Shown here: positions 9,614 through 17,756 of the stretch, piece by piece | Layout of the letters: each line of letters starts with the position of its first letter | Numbering within the stretch: position 1 is the stretch's first letter | NCBI GenBank assembly: GCA_023957385.1 | Contig: JAMLGZ010000001.1 | Coordinates: 1,846,923 to 1,910,922, forward strand | Direction: 5' to 3' | Length of the DNA stretch: 64,000 nucleotides | Source of the DNA: Brumimicrobium sp. | Lineage (GTDB): Bacteria; Bacteroidota; Bacteroidia; Flavobacteriales_D; Crocinitomicaceae | The notes under the pieces: generated by a model | The model's input: the letters and a program-made list of their open reading frames with translations, nothing else | What the model was told of the DNA's origin: nothing | The model's database searches: none | Program-made: the position numbers and the translations under genes

Positions 9614-10465
9614 TTAGTGTAACGCTATGTTAGGACAAGACAGTTCTATGGAATTTGCTTTAATAATTATCTTCCTAGCTTTGTATAAGTTTCCAACTGC
9701 TTTTTTAAAAAGTTTTTTGCTCATTCCTATTTCATCCTGAATTAATTGTGAATCAGATTTGTCAGTAATATAAATGACACCATTATTTTTCTGAATATAT
9801 TTCAATACTTCTTCAGTGGATTGTTCAAACTTCTCAATCCCAATGGGAGTGAGGGAGACATCTATCTTACCATCTGTTCTGATAAATTCGATATATCCAT
9901 CTATTTGGTCTCCTTCTTTGATGTTTTTGATAATTCGATTATGATAGAGAAGTCCAGAAAATTCTCCATTAATGATTACTTTCCTTCCCAAATCTGTTTT
10001 TTCGCAAATAAAAAGATTTACTTTTTCGCCAATAGATAAAGCAGAAGTATCTTTGTTAAGGTAGCGATTGACTTTTGCTGAACCAATGAGTCTATTGGTC
10101 TCTTTATCCAATAATAGTTTAATTAAATAAACTCCTCCTTCATTCATTTTGGCGAGTTGCTCTTTAAAGGGAACTAACAAATCTTTCTCTAAACCCCAAT
10201 CTAAGAATGCTCCGATATTATTAACGGACTTAACTCTTAGAAATGCAAATTCATTGAGATCTATTTTTGGTGTTTCTGTGGTTGCCACTGGTCTATCTTC
10301 AGAGTCATTATAGACAAATACTTTTATCGTTTGATTAACTTCCATTTCATCTGTTAGATATTTATTTGGAAGTAAGACTTCAAAGTCATTATTATCTGTT
10401 AAGAAAGCGCCTACACTCGTAAATCGATTGATTTCAAGCTCTATATATTCACCAATATATTTCAT
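9614..10465 (-). CDS. CvfB-like S1 RNA-binding protein, C-terminus replaced by IS sequence
   Basis: The 283-residue protein matches the CvfB/YitL family of RNA-binding regulators. It has tandem S1-like OB folds (E-F-A-F-L-R-V-K-S-V-N-N-I-G-A-F-L-D-W-G at about 69-88, and E-G-D-Q-I-D-G-Y-I-E-F-I-R-T-D-G-K-I-D-V-S near 190-210) and a C-terminal winged helix (about 225-275: S-Q-L-I-Q-D-E-I-G-M-S-K-K-L-F-K-K-A-V). The final residues C-P-N-I-A-L-H and the stop codon lie inside the IS3 inverted repeat. The core fold appears complete, so it is probably still functional. A TACCTTTG box lies 18 bases upstream of the ATG. Confidence 0.85.
   Translation of the reverse strand: MKYIGEYIELEINRFTSVGAFLTDNNDFEVLLPNKYLTDEMEVNQTIKVFVYNDSEDRPVATTETPKIDLNEFAFLRVKSVNNIGAFLDWGLEKDLLVPFKEQLAKMNEGGVYLIKLLLDKETNRLIGSAKVNRYLNKDTSALSIGEKVNLFICEKTDLGRKVIINGEFSGLLYHNRIIKNIKEGDQIDGYIEFIRTDGKIDVSLTPIGIEKFEQSTEEVLKYIQKNNGVIYITDKSDSQLIQDEIGMSKKLFKKAVGNLYKARKIIIKANSIELSCPNIALH
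9618..9636 (-). repeat. right terminal inverted repeat of the IS3-family element
   Basis: It is the partner of 8272-8290. It also encodes the end of the cvfB-like gene. Confidence 0.8.
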
Positions 10466-10482
10466 AAATGATTTTCTTCCTG

Positions 10483-10490
10483 CAAAGGTA
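10483..10490 (-). promoter_or_regulatory. -7 promoter box of the cvfB-like gene (TACCTTTG)
   Basis: A perfect TAnnTTTG on the minus strand, 17 bases before the ATG at 10465. No clear -33 element is visible. Confidence 0.45.
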
Positions 10491-10566
10491 ATAGAAGATT
10501 GTTAGAAAAAAAGTTTTACTTTCTTTCAGATAAGATTTTGAGTAATCTCAAAGTATTTGTATTCTT

Positions 10567-11376
10567 TTAGAAGTAAAAGAATGAATTTGCCTTTGCGTTA
10601 ATAACCAAACAAGGTATTTTTTTATCATTGGTTATAACGTTTTGTGTGAATTTCTCAAATTGAGGCAATATACTTGAGGTAAAATAGGAGAGGGCTATCA
10701 TATCACCATTATTTGCCATAACATATTTTATTATATTTTGGTTAAAAGACCCTCTTTCTTTGATAATATGCACGGTTGCGTCTATTCCTTTTTCTTTATA
10801 GTGTTTTTCTACTAATGATACACGTACTTTTAATTGCTGGTTTAGTCGTTCATCGGTTTCATACTCAGCAATAACGTGTATTTTGCTATCAAACGTAAGT
10901 GCTACTTCTCCGGCAACATTTAGAATCTGTAAGCTTTCCTTCGATATTTCTATTGGAATAACAATATTTTCTAATTTTTCAAGAACTCCTCCTTCTTGAA
11001 CGATAACAAAAGGGATATCGGAATTACTTAGAACCTTAATAGCGAAGGAACCAAACACTTTTTGCATACCAACTGCTCCATGTGTTCCCATTATTATGAT
11101 TCTAGCATCGTGCTCTTTTGCTACTTTTGGGATATCTTCAAAAATATTTCCAATAACTACATTTGGAGTTACTTCTACACTTCCTATGGATAAATCTAGA
11201 TTTTTTATTACTTCATTTAAACGATTAAGTGTCTCCTGGGCTTTTGACTTTTCGCTGACTATATTCAATAACTGAATAGCCGTTTTACGTGGTTTTGCTA
11301 AGAATAAAGCTGTTTTTAGCGCAGCATCTCCGACACTTGTAAAATCGTAAGGGACAATATATAAATTAGCACTCAT
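10567..11376 (-). CDS. universal stress protein, tandem UspA domains
   Basis: This 269-residue cytoplasmic protein holds two UspA-like alpha/beta domains (about 1-127 and 138-265). The first domain has the ATP-binding signature G-x2-G-x9-G-S (GTHG at 97-100, G-S at 109-110). The second lacks an obvious copy of it, a common asymmetry in tandem Usp proteins. Such proteins are linked to survival under stress, but a specific role cannot be read here. It has its own TATATTTG promoter box 29 bp upstream and stands alone between cvfB and the methyltransferase operon. Confidence 0.9.
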   Translation of the reverse strand: MSANLYIVPYDFTSVGDAALKTALFLAKPRKTAIQLLNIVSEKSKAQETLNRLNEVIKNLDLSIGSVEVTPNVVIGNIFEDIPKVAKEHDARIIIMGTHGAVGMQKVFGSFAIKVLSNSDIPFVIVQEGGVLEKLENIVIPIEISKESLQILNVAGEVALTFDSKIHVIAEYETDERLNQQLKVRVSLVEKHYKEKGIDATVHIIKERGSFNQNIIKYVMANNGDMIALSYFTSSILPQFEKFTQNVITNDKKIPCLVINAKANSFFYF

Positions 11377-11404
11377 GCAGTTGAAATAGTTTGTTCATTT
11401 TGTT

Positions 11405-11412
11405 CAAATATA
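11405..11412 (-). promoter_or_regulatory. -7 promoter box of the universal stress protein gene (TATATTTG)
   Basis: A perfect TAnnTTTG on the minus strand, 28 bases upstream of the ATG at 11376. Confidence 0.45.
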
Positions 11413-11617
11413 TGAAATTAATTCTGATAAAAGAAAACATATTATAAATCTTATTCGCTTCAATTAGTCTAAAAGGTTAATTAAAAATATTATTTTTATA
11501 TGCTGTCTCTGAGTGAATTACTGATTTCTGCTAATAAATGTTAAAAAATTAAGCAACCTATTTCAAGAAAGATACGTCTTTTATTCAAATCACATTTCTA
11601 CTAATGAGATCTATATG

Positions 11618-11644
11618 AAATAGCCTGGTTTAACTGGGCTATTT
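11618..11644 (-). terminator. possible terminator after the methyltransferase operon
   Basis: AAATAGCC (11618-11625) pairs with GGCTATTT (11637-11644) around an 11-base loop, overlapping the end of the methyltransferase gene. The T-tract is weak. The rest of 11377-11617 shows only the stress-protein promoter. Confidence 0.4.
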
Positions 11645-12203
11645 ATTTTGTACAAGAATACACAAATGCTGGAGGTAGATTATTGAGTGTAAATTCAGTA
11701 GTTACTTCTTTGAAAATTCTTTTTAATCTCTTCCTGTAATTTAATGAATATTGATATTGAAGGAATTTTCCTTCAGGCTTAATTATCTGTTTAGAGATTA
11801 ATAATATTTGATTTGCTATATGATTATCAATATTGGATAAAGGAAGAGAAGATATAATCACATCCACACTATCTTCGGTCTCTGTTATATACTTTCCTAT
11901 ATTCAAGGCACTATCATTTATTAAATGTACATTACTGAACTCTGAAAACTCTTCTTGTAATAGGTCAAAGAAAGGTTTGTGTAATTCAAATACAAAAAAT
12001 GCTGTGTCTGATTTTAAATTCTCAATTACTTTTCGGGTGAACACACCAGTTCCGGGACCAAATTCAACAATTATTTTTGCGGAATTAAAGTTTATATGGT
12101 TTAACATTGTTTTAGTAAGAGCAGGTGAACTTGGTCTTACAGAACCAACCGTCTTGCTATCTTTTAGAAATTCCTTAAGAAAATTATTTTTTGATTTTTT
12201 CAA
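11643..12203 (-). CDS. small SAM-dependent methyltransferase (phospholipid/rRNA adenine methyltransferase-like)
   Basis: The 186-residue protein has a class I methyltransferase fold with motif I E-F-G-P-G-T-G at 47-53 and a motif II acidic residue in F-V-F-E-L-H. The N-terminal block (F-L-K-E-F-L-K-D-S-K-T-V-G-S-V-R-P-S) matches the family that includes phospholipid N-methyltransferase PmtA and KsgA-like proteins. The motif IV region is I-I-S-S-L-P-L rather than N-P-P-Y, which favours a lipid-type substrate over rRNA adenine; this is inference. It starts 5 bases after the dihydroorotase-like gene, as the last gene of the BatA operon. Confidence 0.75.
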   Translation of the reverse strand: MKKSKNNFLKEFLKDSKTVGSVRPSSPALTKTMLNHINFNSAKIIVEFGPGTGVFTRKVIENLKSDTAFFVFELHKPFFDLLQEEFSEFSNVHLINDSALNIGKYITETEDSVDVIISSLPLSNIDNHIANQILLISKQIIKPEGKFLQYQYSLNYRKRLKRIFKEVTTEFTLNNLPPAFVYSCTK

Positions 12204-12208
12204 AATAC

Positions 12209-13471
12209 TTACTTATTTAAATGAACTGTATTTCTTTTAATTATTCCAATAGCTTTCCCTTTTAATTTCTTATTATAGAATGGAGAATTAATACTTTTTG
12301 AAAGGTTTGTGGTTTCATTTAACTCCCAAGTAATTGTTGGATCAAATAAAGTGCAATCTGCAGAATTACCAAGATTAATACTTGTATTTTCTTTAAAATC
12401 AAGAATTTCTCTAGGCTTGGAAGATATTTTTTCAATAAAATCTGCATGTTGTTTTAAATTCTGGTCAACTAATGAGGCATAAAAACTTTGCAAACTCATT
12501 ACACCAAAATCAGCATTATCAAATTCTATATCTTTATAATCTGCTATTTTAGGTTGGTGATTAGATGCAATACAATCTATTGTTCCATCTGAGATTGCTT
12601 TCCATAACTCTTTACGATCTTCTTCTGTTCGGTATGGAGGAAATACTTTATGATTTGTATCAAATCCAAGTGTAGCAGTCTCATTAAATAGTAAGTGATT
12701 TACATATACATCACATGTGACTTGTAAGCCCTTCTTTTTTGCTTTGCGGATTAGATTTAGTGATTCGGCGCAAGAAATTCCAGAGAAGTGTAATTTACCT
12801 TCAGTATATTCTAAAATGCTTAGATCACGTTGCACCTGAATAAGCTCTCCAACAGATGGCATAGCTCTTAACCCTGTTTTTAATGAAGCAATACCTTCAT
12901 TAATCTGACCATGGTAACTCAATGATTTATCCTGAGGAAAAGATACAATTTGTCCTCCAAAATTTTGAACATATAAAAGTGCTCTATATAAGATGCCTGA
13001 TGATAAGAAAGAAGTATTATCTGTAAAAACAGAAGCGCCTGTTTGAAACATATCATACATTTCTGATAGACTCTCACCTTTACCTTCCTTAGTAATCGTT
13101 CCCATAGGATGTAGTTCAACAATATGTCGCCCATTTTTAGTTAAAATATAATTAACTTGAGCTTTATTATCAACAATAGGAGAGGTGGTAGGAACGAGAT
13201 ATATATGCCCAAATCCTGAATTCGCTGCAAGATTTAATCCGGAGTTTAGATCCTCATTATATTCATGTCCAGGGTCATTAAAATCAGCTTTAAGGTCAAC
13301 CCAACTTTGCGAAATAAATAAGGAATTACTTGTGATCTGTTTAGCTTCTTTATCTTGAATGTTATCTGCGATTTTACTGTATTTCCCATCAGAAATAAGA
13401 ATATCTTTCTGTTGGTTATAATACGTTGACTTTTTGTCTAAGATTGTAACTTTCTTTAGTAATACTTTCAT
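12209..13471 (-). CDS. dihydroorotase homologue lacking catalytic residues (PyrX-like)
   Basis: The 420-residue protein follows the type I dihydroorotase fold from end to end, but its active site is degraded. The metal-binding D-x-H-x-H motif is D-L-K-A-D (59-63), the substrate arginine that follows is Asn65, the second ligand histidine is lost in H-F-S-G-I-S (228-233), and the catalytic Asp is Asn304 in A-S-N-H-Q-P. It is therefore very unlikely to cyclise carbamoyl aspartate. Inactive homologues of this kind are known as structural partners of aspartate carbamoyltransferase. It lies 1 base after the BatA-like gene, so the three genes form an operon. Automatic annotation as pyrC would be misleading. 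Confidence 0.85.
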   Translation of the reverse strand: MKVLLKKVTILDKKSTYYNQQKDILISDGKYSKIADNIQDKEAKQITSNSLFISQSWVDLKADFNDPGHEYNEDLNSGLNLAANSGFGHIYLVPTTSPIVDNKAQVNYILTKNGRHIVELHPMGTITKEGKGESLSEMYDMFQTGASVFTDNTSFLSSGILYRALLYVQNFGGQIVSFPQDKSLSYHGQINEGIASLKTGLRAMPSVGELIQVQRDLSILEYTEGKLHFSGISCAESLNLIRKAKKKGLQVTCDVYVNHLLFNETATLGFDTNHKVFPPYRTEEDRKELWKAISDGTIDCIASNHQPKIADYKDIEFDNADFGVMSLQSFYASLVDQNLKQHADFIEKISSKPREILDFKENTSINLGNSADCTLFDPTITWELNETTNLSKSINSPFYNKKLKGKAIGIIKRNTVHLNK

Positions 13472-13472
13472 T

Positions 13473-15512
13473 TTATATCTTCCAAAATTTAATTAAACTC
13501 ATTTCAGCAAGGAAAAATGCTAATGCCAAAATTAAAAGAATTCTCCAATATTCGTTTGGTTTTTTTAAGGGCATTTGTTGAATATCATTTAAATCCTTTA
13601 TTGCCTTGGTCTCGTAGTTTAGAATATGTATAGATGACAAGTAATTTTGTAAATCTGACTCATCTACATATTTCATATCTGATTCTACTCTATTGAAATT
13701 CATAGCTAATTTACCTAATTCTTTTTCGTTATTTCGTACGGTATAAATACCATCTTCTATTTGCCCATTATTTTCCATGTTCCTAACCGAAATTGACATG
13801 ATTCCTTCAGAATTCATGCTCATTTCTGGAATAAACTCAAAATCTCCCTTCTTTAGAATAACTGCTTTCTCGGCTTGCAACTTAGTGTTCAAAATAAAAT
13901 TATCTTCAGAACCAATGACTAAAGAGAGTTGTGAAGTAGATTGACTTACTTCACCAATTCGCAGTAGAACAGATGAAAATAGGGCAGACTTTCCAAAATC
14001 ATTAAAATTTGGATCAATAGGAGTGTATAGGGCAAAGACTTTCTTATTAGTTGCGTTTTGTACAAGCATAGGTAGATTATTTTCATAATCAATTAAAGAC
14101 ATATAATTAGCGTTCGTATAGTTTGTAGAGGAAATATAATTTTTAAGAGGAGGCATACGTAACTTATTTATCTTCTCATCAAACATTCCATCAAAAAAAT
14201 GATTTTGGATATTGATTTTTCCTACTCTTATTTCTTGAGAAGCTATATTTTTAAATAAAGGTAATTTGAAAGTAGTCATCAATTCATTGTAGGAAGATAT
14301 ATCAGGTTGAGAAGAGGGGATTATTAATACGGATATTCCTTTGTTAACTAATTGATTTAATTGAGGAATAAGTCCAGAACTAATTTTATCTATACTGTTT
14401 AATACTATTAGATTAGCTCTGTTTAGCTCTTCTATTTTGATTTGTTGCACAGAGATTTGTTGTATATTATAATAATCATCGCCTTTATAAACCAAGGAAG
14501 GGTAGGGGTGAGAGTTATCTCCATTAATAATGATAATATTATTTTCAGTTTTTACTTCATAGCTGAAATAATAGCGATTATCAAAATATATATTTGGATC
14601 AATCACTTCAACATATCCTTCTTTAATTCCAGGTGTTTTATCAGTATAATTCATAGAAATTATTGTACTTCCCATTGCTTCAATATCTGCTAAAGTTTGC
14701 CTATTATTTCCATTGATATTAAGTGATAATTCAATATTCTCTAACTTTGAATCACCTGTATTTTGCACTCTTATATACAAGATGTTGTTTGTGTTCGCTT
14801 TTCTAAATGGCTGATCAAACCAAACTGAGTCAATGTATAAGTTTTTTGTCGATTGTGGCCTAATTTGTATAAAAGAGAAAAATGCTGTAGTATCTATATT
14901 CCCCTTGTTAATTAAATTTCTTTCCTGTAAATCTGAAATAACAAAATAATGATGATTCCCTTCAATAGAATTAGATGTAAAATATTCGTGAATACTTTCA
15001 AGAGGGCTTAGAAGTGGCTTGGAAAGAGGAGAAAGAGATATATTTTCAAGTTTATCTTCTAATTCTGCGCGAGAAATTATCTTGTATTCATCGCCTGACA
15101 TAGCATTGGTCACTAGCATATAACGCTGTTCTATCGGAAATTCCTCTACCAATCTATGAATAGTGCTTTTTGCTTGATTTAATAAATCTCCATTATTTCC
15201 TTTTGCTGACATTGAGAAGGAATTATCTAAGTAAATAGGAATGATATTTCCAAAATCAGAATTTTGTTGAGAAGTTGGTTTATAAGGTTGGGCAAAGGCA
15301 ATGATTAAAAAAGCAAAAGCTAAAAGCCGAGATGCTAAAATAAGATAATGACGTAATTTCTTTGTAGTACTAGTCTCCTTGTCTATTTTCTTTATAAACT
15401 GTAAACTAGAAAAATAGATTTTCTTATAAGGTCTGAAATTAAAAAGATGAATGATAATCGGAATGATTAACAATAAGAGAAAATAAAGAATATTTGGATG
15501 TACAAATTTCAT
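13473..15512 (-). CDS. BatA-domain membrane protein
   Basis: This 679-residue inner-membrane protein begins with the BatA/aerotolerance N-terminal module: a transmembrane helix at about 9-24, R-P-Y-K-K-I-Y-F-S-S-L, and a second helix at about 57-74. A vWA-like domain with a D-N-S-F-S MIDAS motif at 96-100 follows. A long periplasmic beta-rich region comes next, and a last helix lies near 656-674. Proteins of this family are widespread in Bacteroidota and their biochemical role is unknown. It is the first gene of an operon with the dead dihydroorotase and a methyltransferase. A TAAATTTG box ends only 5 bases before the ATG, so the mRNA may be leaderless. Confidence 0.85.
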   Translation of the reverse strand: MKFVHPNILYFLLLLIIPIIIHLFNFRPYKKIYFSSLQFIKKIDKETSTTKKLRHYLILASRLLAFAFLIIAFAQPYKPTSQQNSDFGNIIPIYLDNSFSMSAKGNNGDLLNQAKSTIHRLVEEFPIEQRYMLVTNAMSGDEYKIISRAELEDKLENISLSPLSKPLLSPLESIHEYFTSNSIEGNHHYFVISDLQERNLINKGNIDTTAFFSFIQIRPQSTKNLYIDSVWFDQPFRKANTNNILYIRVQNTGDSKLENIELSLNINGNNRQTLADIEAMGSTIISMNYTDKTPGIKEGYVEVIDPNIYFDNRYYFSYEVKTENNIIIINGDNSHPYPSLVYKGDDYYNIQQISVQQIKIEELNRANLIVLNSIDKISSGLIPQLNQLVNKGISVLIIPSSQPDISSYNELMTTFKLPLFKNIASQEIRVGKINIQNHFFDGMFDEKINKLRMPPLKNYISSTNYTNANYMSLIDYENNLPMLVQNATNKKVFALYTPIDPNFNDFGKSALFSSVLLRIGEVSQSTSQLSLVIGSEDNFILNTKLQAEKAVILKKGDFEFIPEMSMNSEGIMSISVRNMENNGQIEDGIYTVRNNEKELGKLAMNFNRVESDMKYVDESDLQNYLSSIHILNYETKAIKDLNDIQQMPLKKPNEYWRILLILALAFFLAEMSLIKFWKI

Positions 15513-15517
15513 TAGGT

Positions 15518-15525
15518 CAAATTTA
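15518..15525 (-). promoter_or_regulatory. -7 promoter box of the BatA-like operon (TAAATTTG)
   Basis: A perfect TAnnTTTG on the minus strand with 5 bases between its G and the ATG at 15512, an arrangement that places transcription start at or next to the start codon. Confidence 0.5.
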
Positions 15526-15729
15526 TAATAAATAGACGCAATCGATGTTTTTTATGCAAAAACTTTTCCTCAAATAATAAACATTTGGTGGATTTTTCTA
15601 ATAGTAAGAGTTACAACAAGGTAATAAAAAATGTATTATTTTTAAATAGATGGACATAAGTCCACTCACCAAAATTTATGGTAAAACAATGTTTGTGAAT
15701 GGCTCTATTGTTATTATTCTGCTCAATCT

Positions 15730-15760
15730 AAATTTGTGAAATCTAAAATTTCACAAATTT
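15730..15760 (-). terminator. 13-bp perfect stem-loop at the end of the T9SS remnant
   Basis: AAATTTGTGAAAT (15730-15742) pairs with its exact complement at 15748-15760 around the loop CTAAA, which includes the stop codon of the remnant. A second small hairpin, TGGAC-ATAA-GTCCA, lies at 15651-15664. Nothing else is seen in 15526-15742. Confidence 0.55.
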
Positions 15761-16120
15761 AATAGGTCTATATTGATTGTTAAATCCCTTCATATTAAGC
15801 GTATAAATCCCTTTAGTTAATTTTGTCAAATCTATTTTAACAGAATTATTTCCCAAATCTAAGTGAATCAACTTTGATTCTACCAATTTACCTGATACAT
15901 CAAAAACTTGTAGTTCCTCATTCATTTCTTGAGTTGTTAGTATTGTAATTGTAGCATCATCAACCACAGGTATTGGCATGATTGACCATGAGACATTATC
16001 ATATTCACAATTAGCTGAAATAGGACCATATTCACTAACAAATCCATTAAAATCAACAGAAAGTAGCTTATAATAAGAAAGTCCAGTATTGATATTACTT
16101 ACTGAATTAGTGCTTTCTTT
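15743..16120 (-). pseudogene. C-terminal remnant of a T9SS-exported protein
   Basis: The open frame from 16120 to 15743 has no plausible N-terminus and is closed upstream by a TAA at 16121-16123. Its translation fits the end of a gliding or adhesin-type cargo: a G-L-S-Y-Y-K-L-L-S-V-D-F-N-G segment common just before type A sorting domains, then P-I-P-V-V-D-D-A-T-I-T-I and L-Q-V-F-D-V-S-G-K-L, ending in K-F-V-K-F. An ATG at 15979 would give a 78-residue product without a signal peptide, which could not reach the T9SS. The missing N-terminal part was lost before or with arrival of the adjacent IS, which lies 123 bp upstream. Confidence 0.75.
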
Positions 16121-16234
16121 TTATAAGATGGTTATTTAAAAATAAAAAATCATGTATGTATCTGTATTAATATCAATTATATATATAAATTTTAGGTGAA
16201 TATTTAGGTAACATCACATTTGAGATTTATACCT

Positions 16235-16243
16235 ATAAAATTA
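16235..16243 (+). repeat. 9-bp target-site duplication, left copy (ATAAAATTA)
   Basis: Identical to 17679-17687, directly flanking the IS4-family element. Confidence 0.8.
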
Positions 16244-17678
16244 CACATTCATCCGAAAGTTTTTTAAAATTTGATACAAAACATCCTGTATCGTCCTATT
16301 TGTAATAGTCAATAATCATAATGTGAGAAAAAAAGTCAAACAGTTAAAACATTTGGAGTTGTACCGTTGTCCACAAATCATCTTCTGGAGGAGGTTTCTC
16401 TGCTTTTTGGACAATCGGTCGGATAGTATTTATAACATAATCTAAGGAAAGATAGAATGGCAGACAAATTCTTATTTTTTCTACAAAGTTTGAAAAAGCC
16501 GTTTTCCCTGACACCCCAACTCTTCGTAAAAGTTCAAGTAGTAAATAGGTAATTAATGCAATAAATATTTGTGATTTTACTGCATTTTCAGAAGTTCCTA
16601 TAAAAGTTTTGACATTGAGATTTTGTTTTAAAAGCTTGAAGAAAGTTTCTATATCCCAACGCCTTCTGTATAGTTCTGCAATTGTTGAAGCTTTCCAAGA
16701 AAGATTATTAGTTATAATTTCTATCGTTGTATTTTTCTCTTCATGGTAGGCTACAACCTTTCTGAATTTCATTTGATTTATCCCAACTTCTTTTGCTTTT
16801 TGTCCTGTCAAATAAATAATCTCGTCTATTAAAATATGTTGATCCTCATTTTCTGGAAGATCTAATTCTTCAGCTACTTCATAAACAGTGTTTTCTTTTA
16901 TTCTTGTAACAAAAACATTTTGGGACAACACCCTAGCTTTAATGATGTTAAAATCCCAATATCCTTTATCTTCAACAATAATCGTATCCTTTGGGAAAAC
17001 AATTTCTTCAAATCCTTTTCTGTCATGAATAGATGCATTAGTGATATTCACAAGGTTAGGCATCATCATCGCCTCATCCCATTGCGTATGGATTTTAATT
17101 CCTCCTTTTGCTGTCCGAAACTTTGCCCAATCAAAAAGCCCTAGACACACGCTAACTGTACTGCTATCACGAAGAAGAATAGTTTGATTTTTAACTTCTT
17201 CTACTACTTTTCGATGAGTATGTCTTTTCAATAAATTACCGTAGTAGCTTAACAAACTCATATACAGACTCTCAAAGACTTTGTGGCTACGTTTTTTATT
17301 CCCATCACTCATCGTTGATTTTGCAGGACTTTGTTTTAAGTCTAAGTCCCGAATAAAGGTTTTCGACACACCAATACCAACAGAAATATCCTCTAAAGTA
17401 CTACATCGAGACAGCTGTCCGAACAAATTTGCAACAAGTTGGTCATAAGTCTTGTATTTATGGCATCCCTTGTCAGAATTATGCTGTTGAATAACTCTTG
17501 CTAATAAATGTTGAGGAATTAAGTCAATAATTTGACGAATTACAGGCTTATTGTTATTTTTGTTCCTACGAAACAGTCCCATTTCATTTGAATTTTGTCG
17601 TGATTTTCAAATTTAAGAAGACTGTTTCGGTTTTTTAATTTTTAATATGATTTTCTGAAAAAGTTTCGGATAGTTATG
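16244..17678 (-). mobile_element. IS4-family insertion sequence, about 1435 bp
   Basis: The element carries one transposase gene and ends in related imperfect inverted repeats. CACATTCATCCGAAAG lies at 16244-16259. At the other end the minus strand reads CATAACTATCCGAAAC (17678-17663). It is flanked by perfect 9-bp direct repeats ATAAAATTA. The same ends and duplication length occur in the second copy at 54854-56244, which independently confirms the boundaries. It inserted between a T9SS remnant and the M43 protease promoter region. Confidence 0.88.
16344..17582 (-). CDS. IS4-family transposase (DDE, copy 1)
   Basis: The 412-residue transposase opens with the DUF4372-type N-terminal domain (M-G-L-F-R-R, then the Y-K-T-Y-D-Q block). 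The DDE core follows, with D139 in L-R-D-S-S-T and D205 in V-E-D-K-G-Y. The IS4 signature Y-(2)-R-(3)-E-(6)-K is exact: Y305, R308, E312 and K319. No frameshift is visible, so it is probably functional. A TAAATTTG box at 17608-17615 may drive it. It is clearly related to, but not identical with, the transposase at 54934-56169. Confidence 0.93.
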   Translation of the reverse strand: MGLFRRNKNNNKPVIRQIIDLIPQHLLARVIQQHNSDKGCHKYKTYDQLVANLFGQLSRCSTLEDISVGIGVSKTFIRDLDLKQSPAKSTMSDGNKKRSHKVFESLYMSLLSYYGNLLKRHTHRKVVEEVKNQTILLRDSSTVSVCLGLFDWAKFRTAKGGIKIHTQWDEAMMMPNLVNITNASIHDRKGFEEIVFPKDTIIVEDKGYWDFNIIKARVLSQNVFVTRIKENTVYEVAEELDLPENEDQHILIDEIIYLTGQKAKEVGINQMKFRKVVAYHEEKNTTIEIITNNLSWKASTIAELYRRRWDIETFFKLLKQNLNVKTFIGTSENAVKSQIFIALITYLLLELLRRVGVSGKTAFSNFVEKIRICLPFYLSLDYVINTIRPIVQKAEKPPPEDDLWTTVQLQMF

Positions 17679-17687
17679 ATAAAATTA
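17679..17687 (+). repeat. 9-bp target-site duplication, right copy (ATAAAATTA)
   Basis: Pairs with 16235-16243. Confidence 0.8.
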
Positions 17688-17756
17688 ATAAGTAGGTTTT
17701 GAAATTTTAAAAATTTGTTGTATAATTGTTTTTAAAACCAAATAACTAGAACTCTC

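Larger units (their letters stand above)
8272..9636 (-). mobile_element. IS3-family insertion sequence, about 1365 bp
   Basis: The element contains overlapping orfA and orfB transposase frames bounded by 19-bp imperfect inverted repeats. The left repeat is GTCCTAAATAAGCGTTACA (8272-8290). The right repeat (9618-9636, minus strand) is GTCCTAACATAGCGTTACA, with 16 of 19 bases identical. The length and layout are normal for IS3. I find no convincing target-site duplication at the two edges, so the insertion may be old or rearranged. The right end supplies the last codons and the stop of the cvfB-like gene. Confidence 0.88.

Noticed and set aside
12209..13471. Functional dihydroorotase (pyrC)
   Set aside because: Metal-binding and catalytic residues are substituted, so the symbol was not used.
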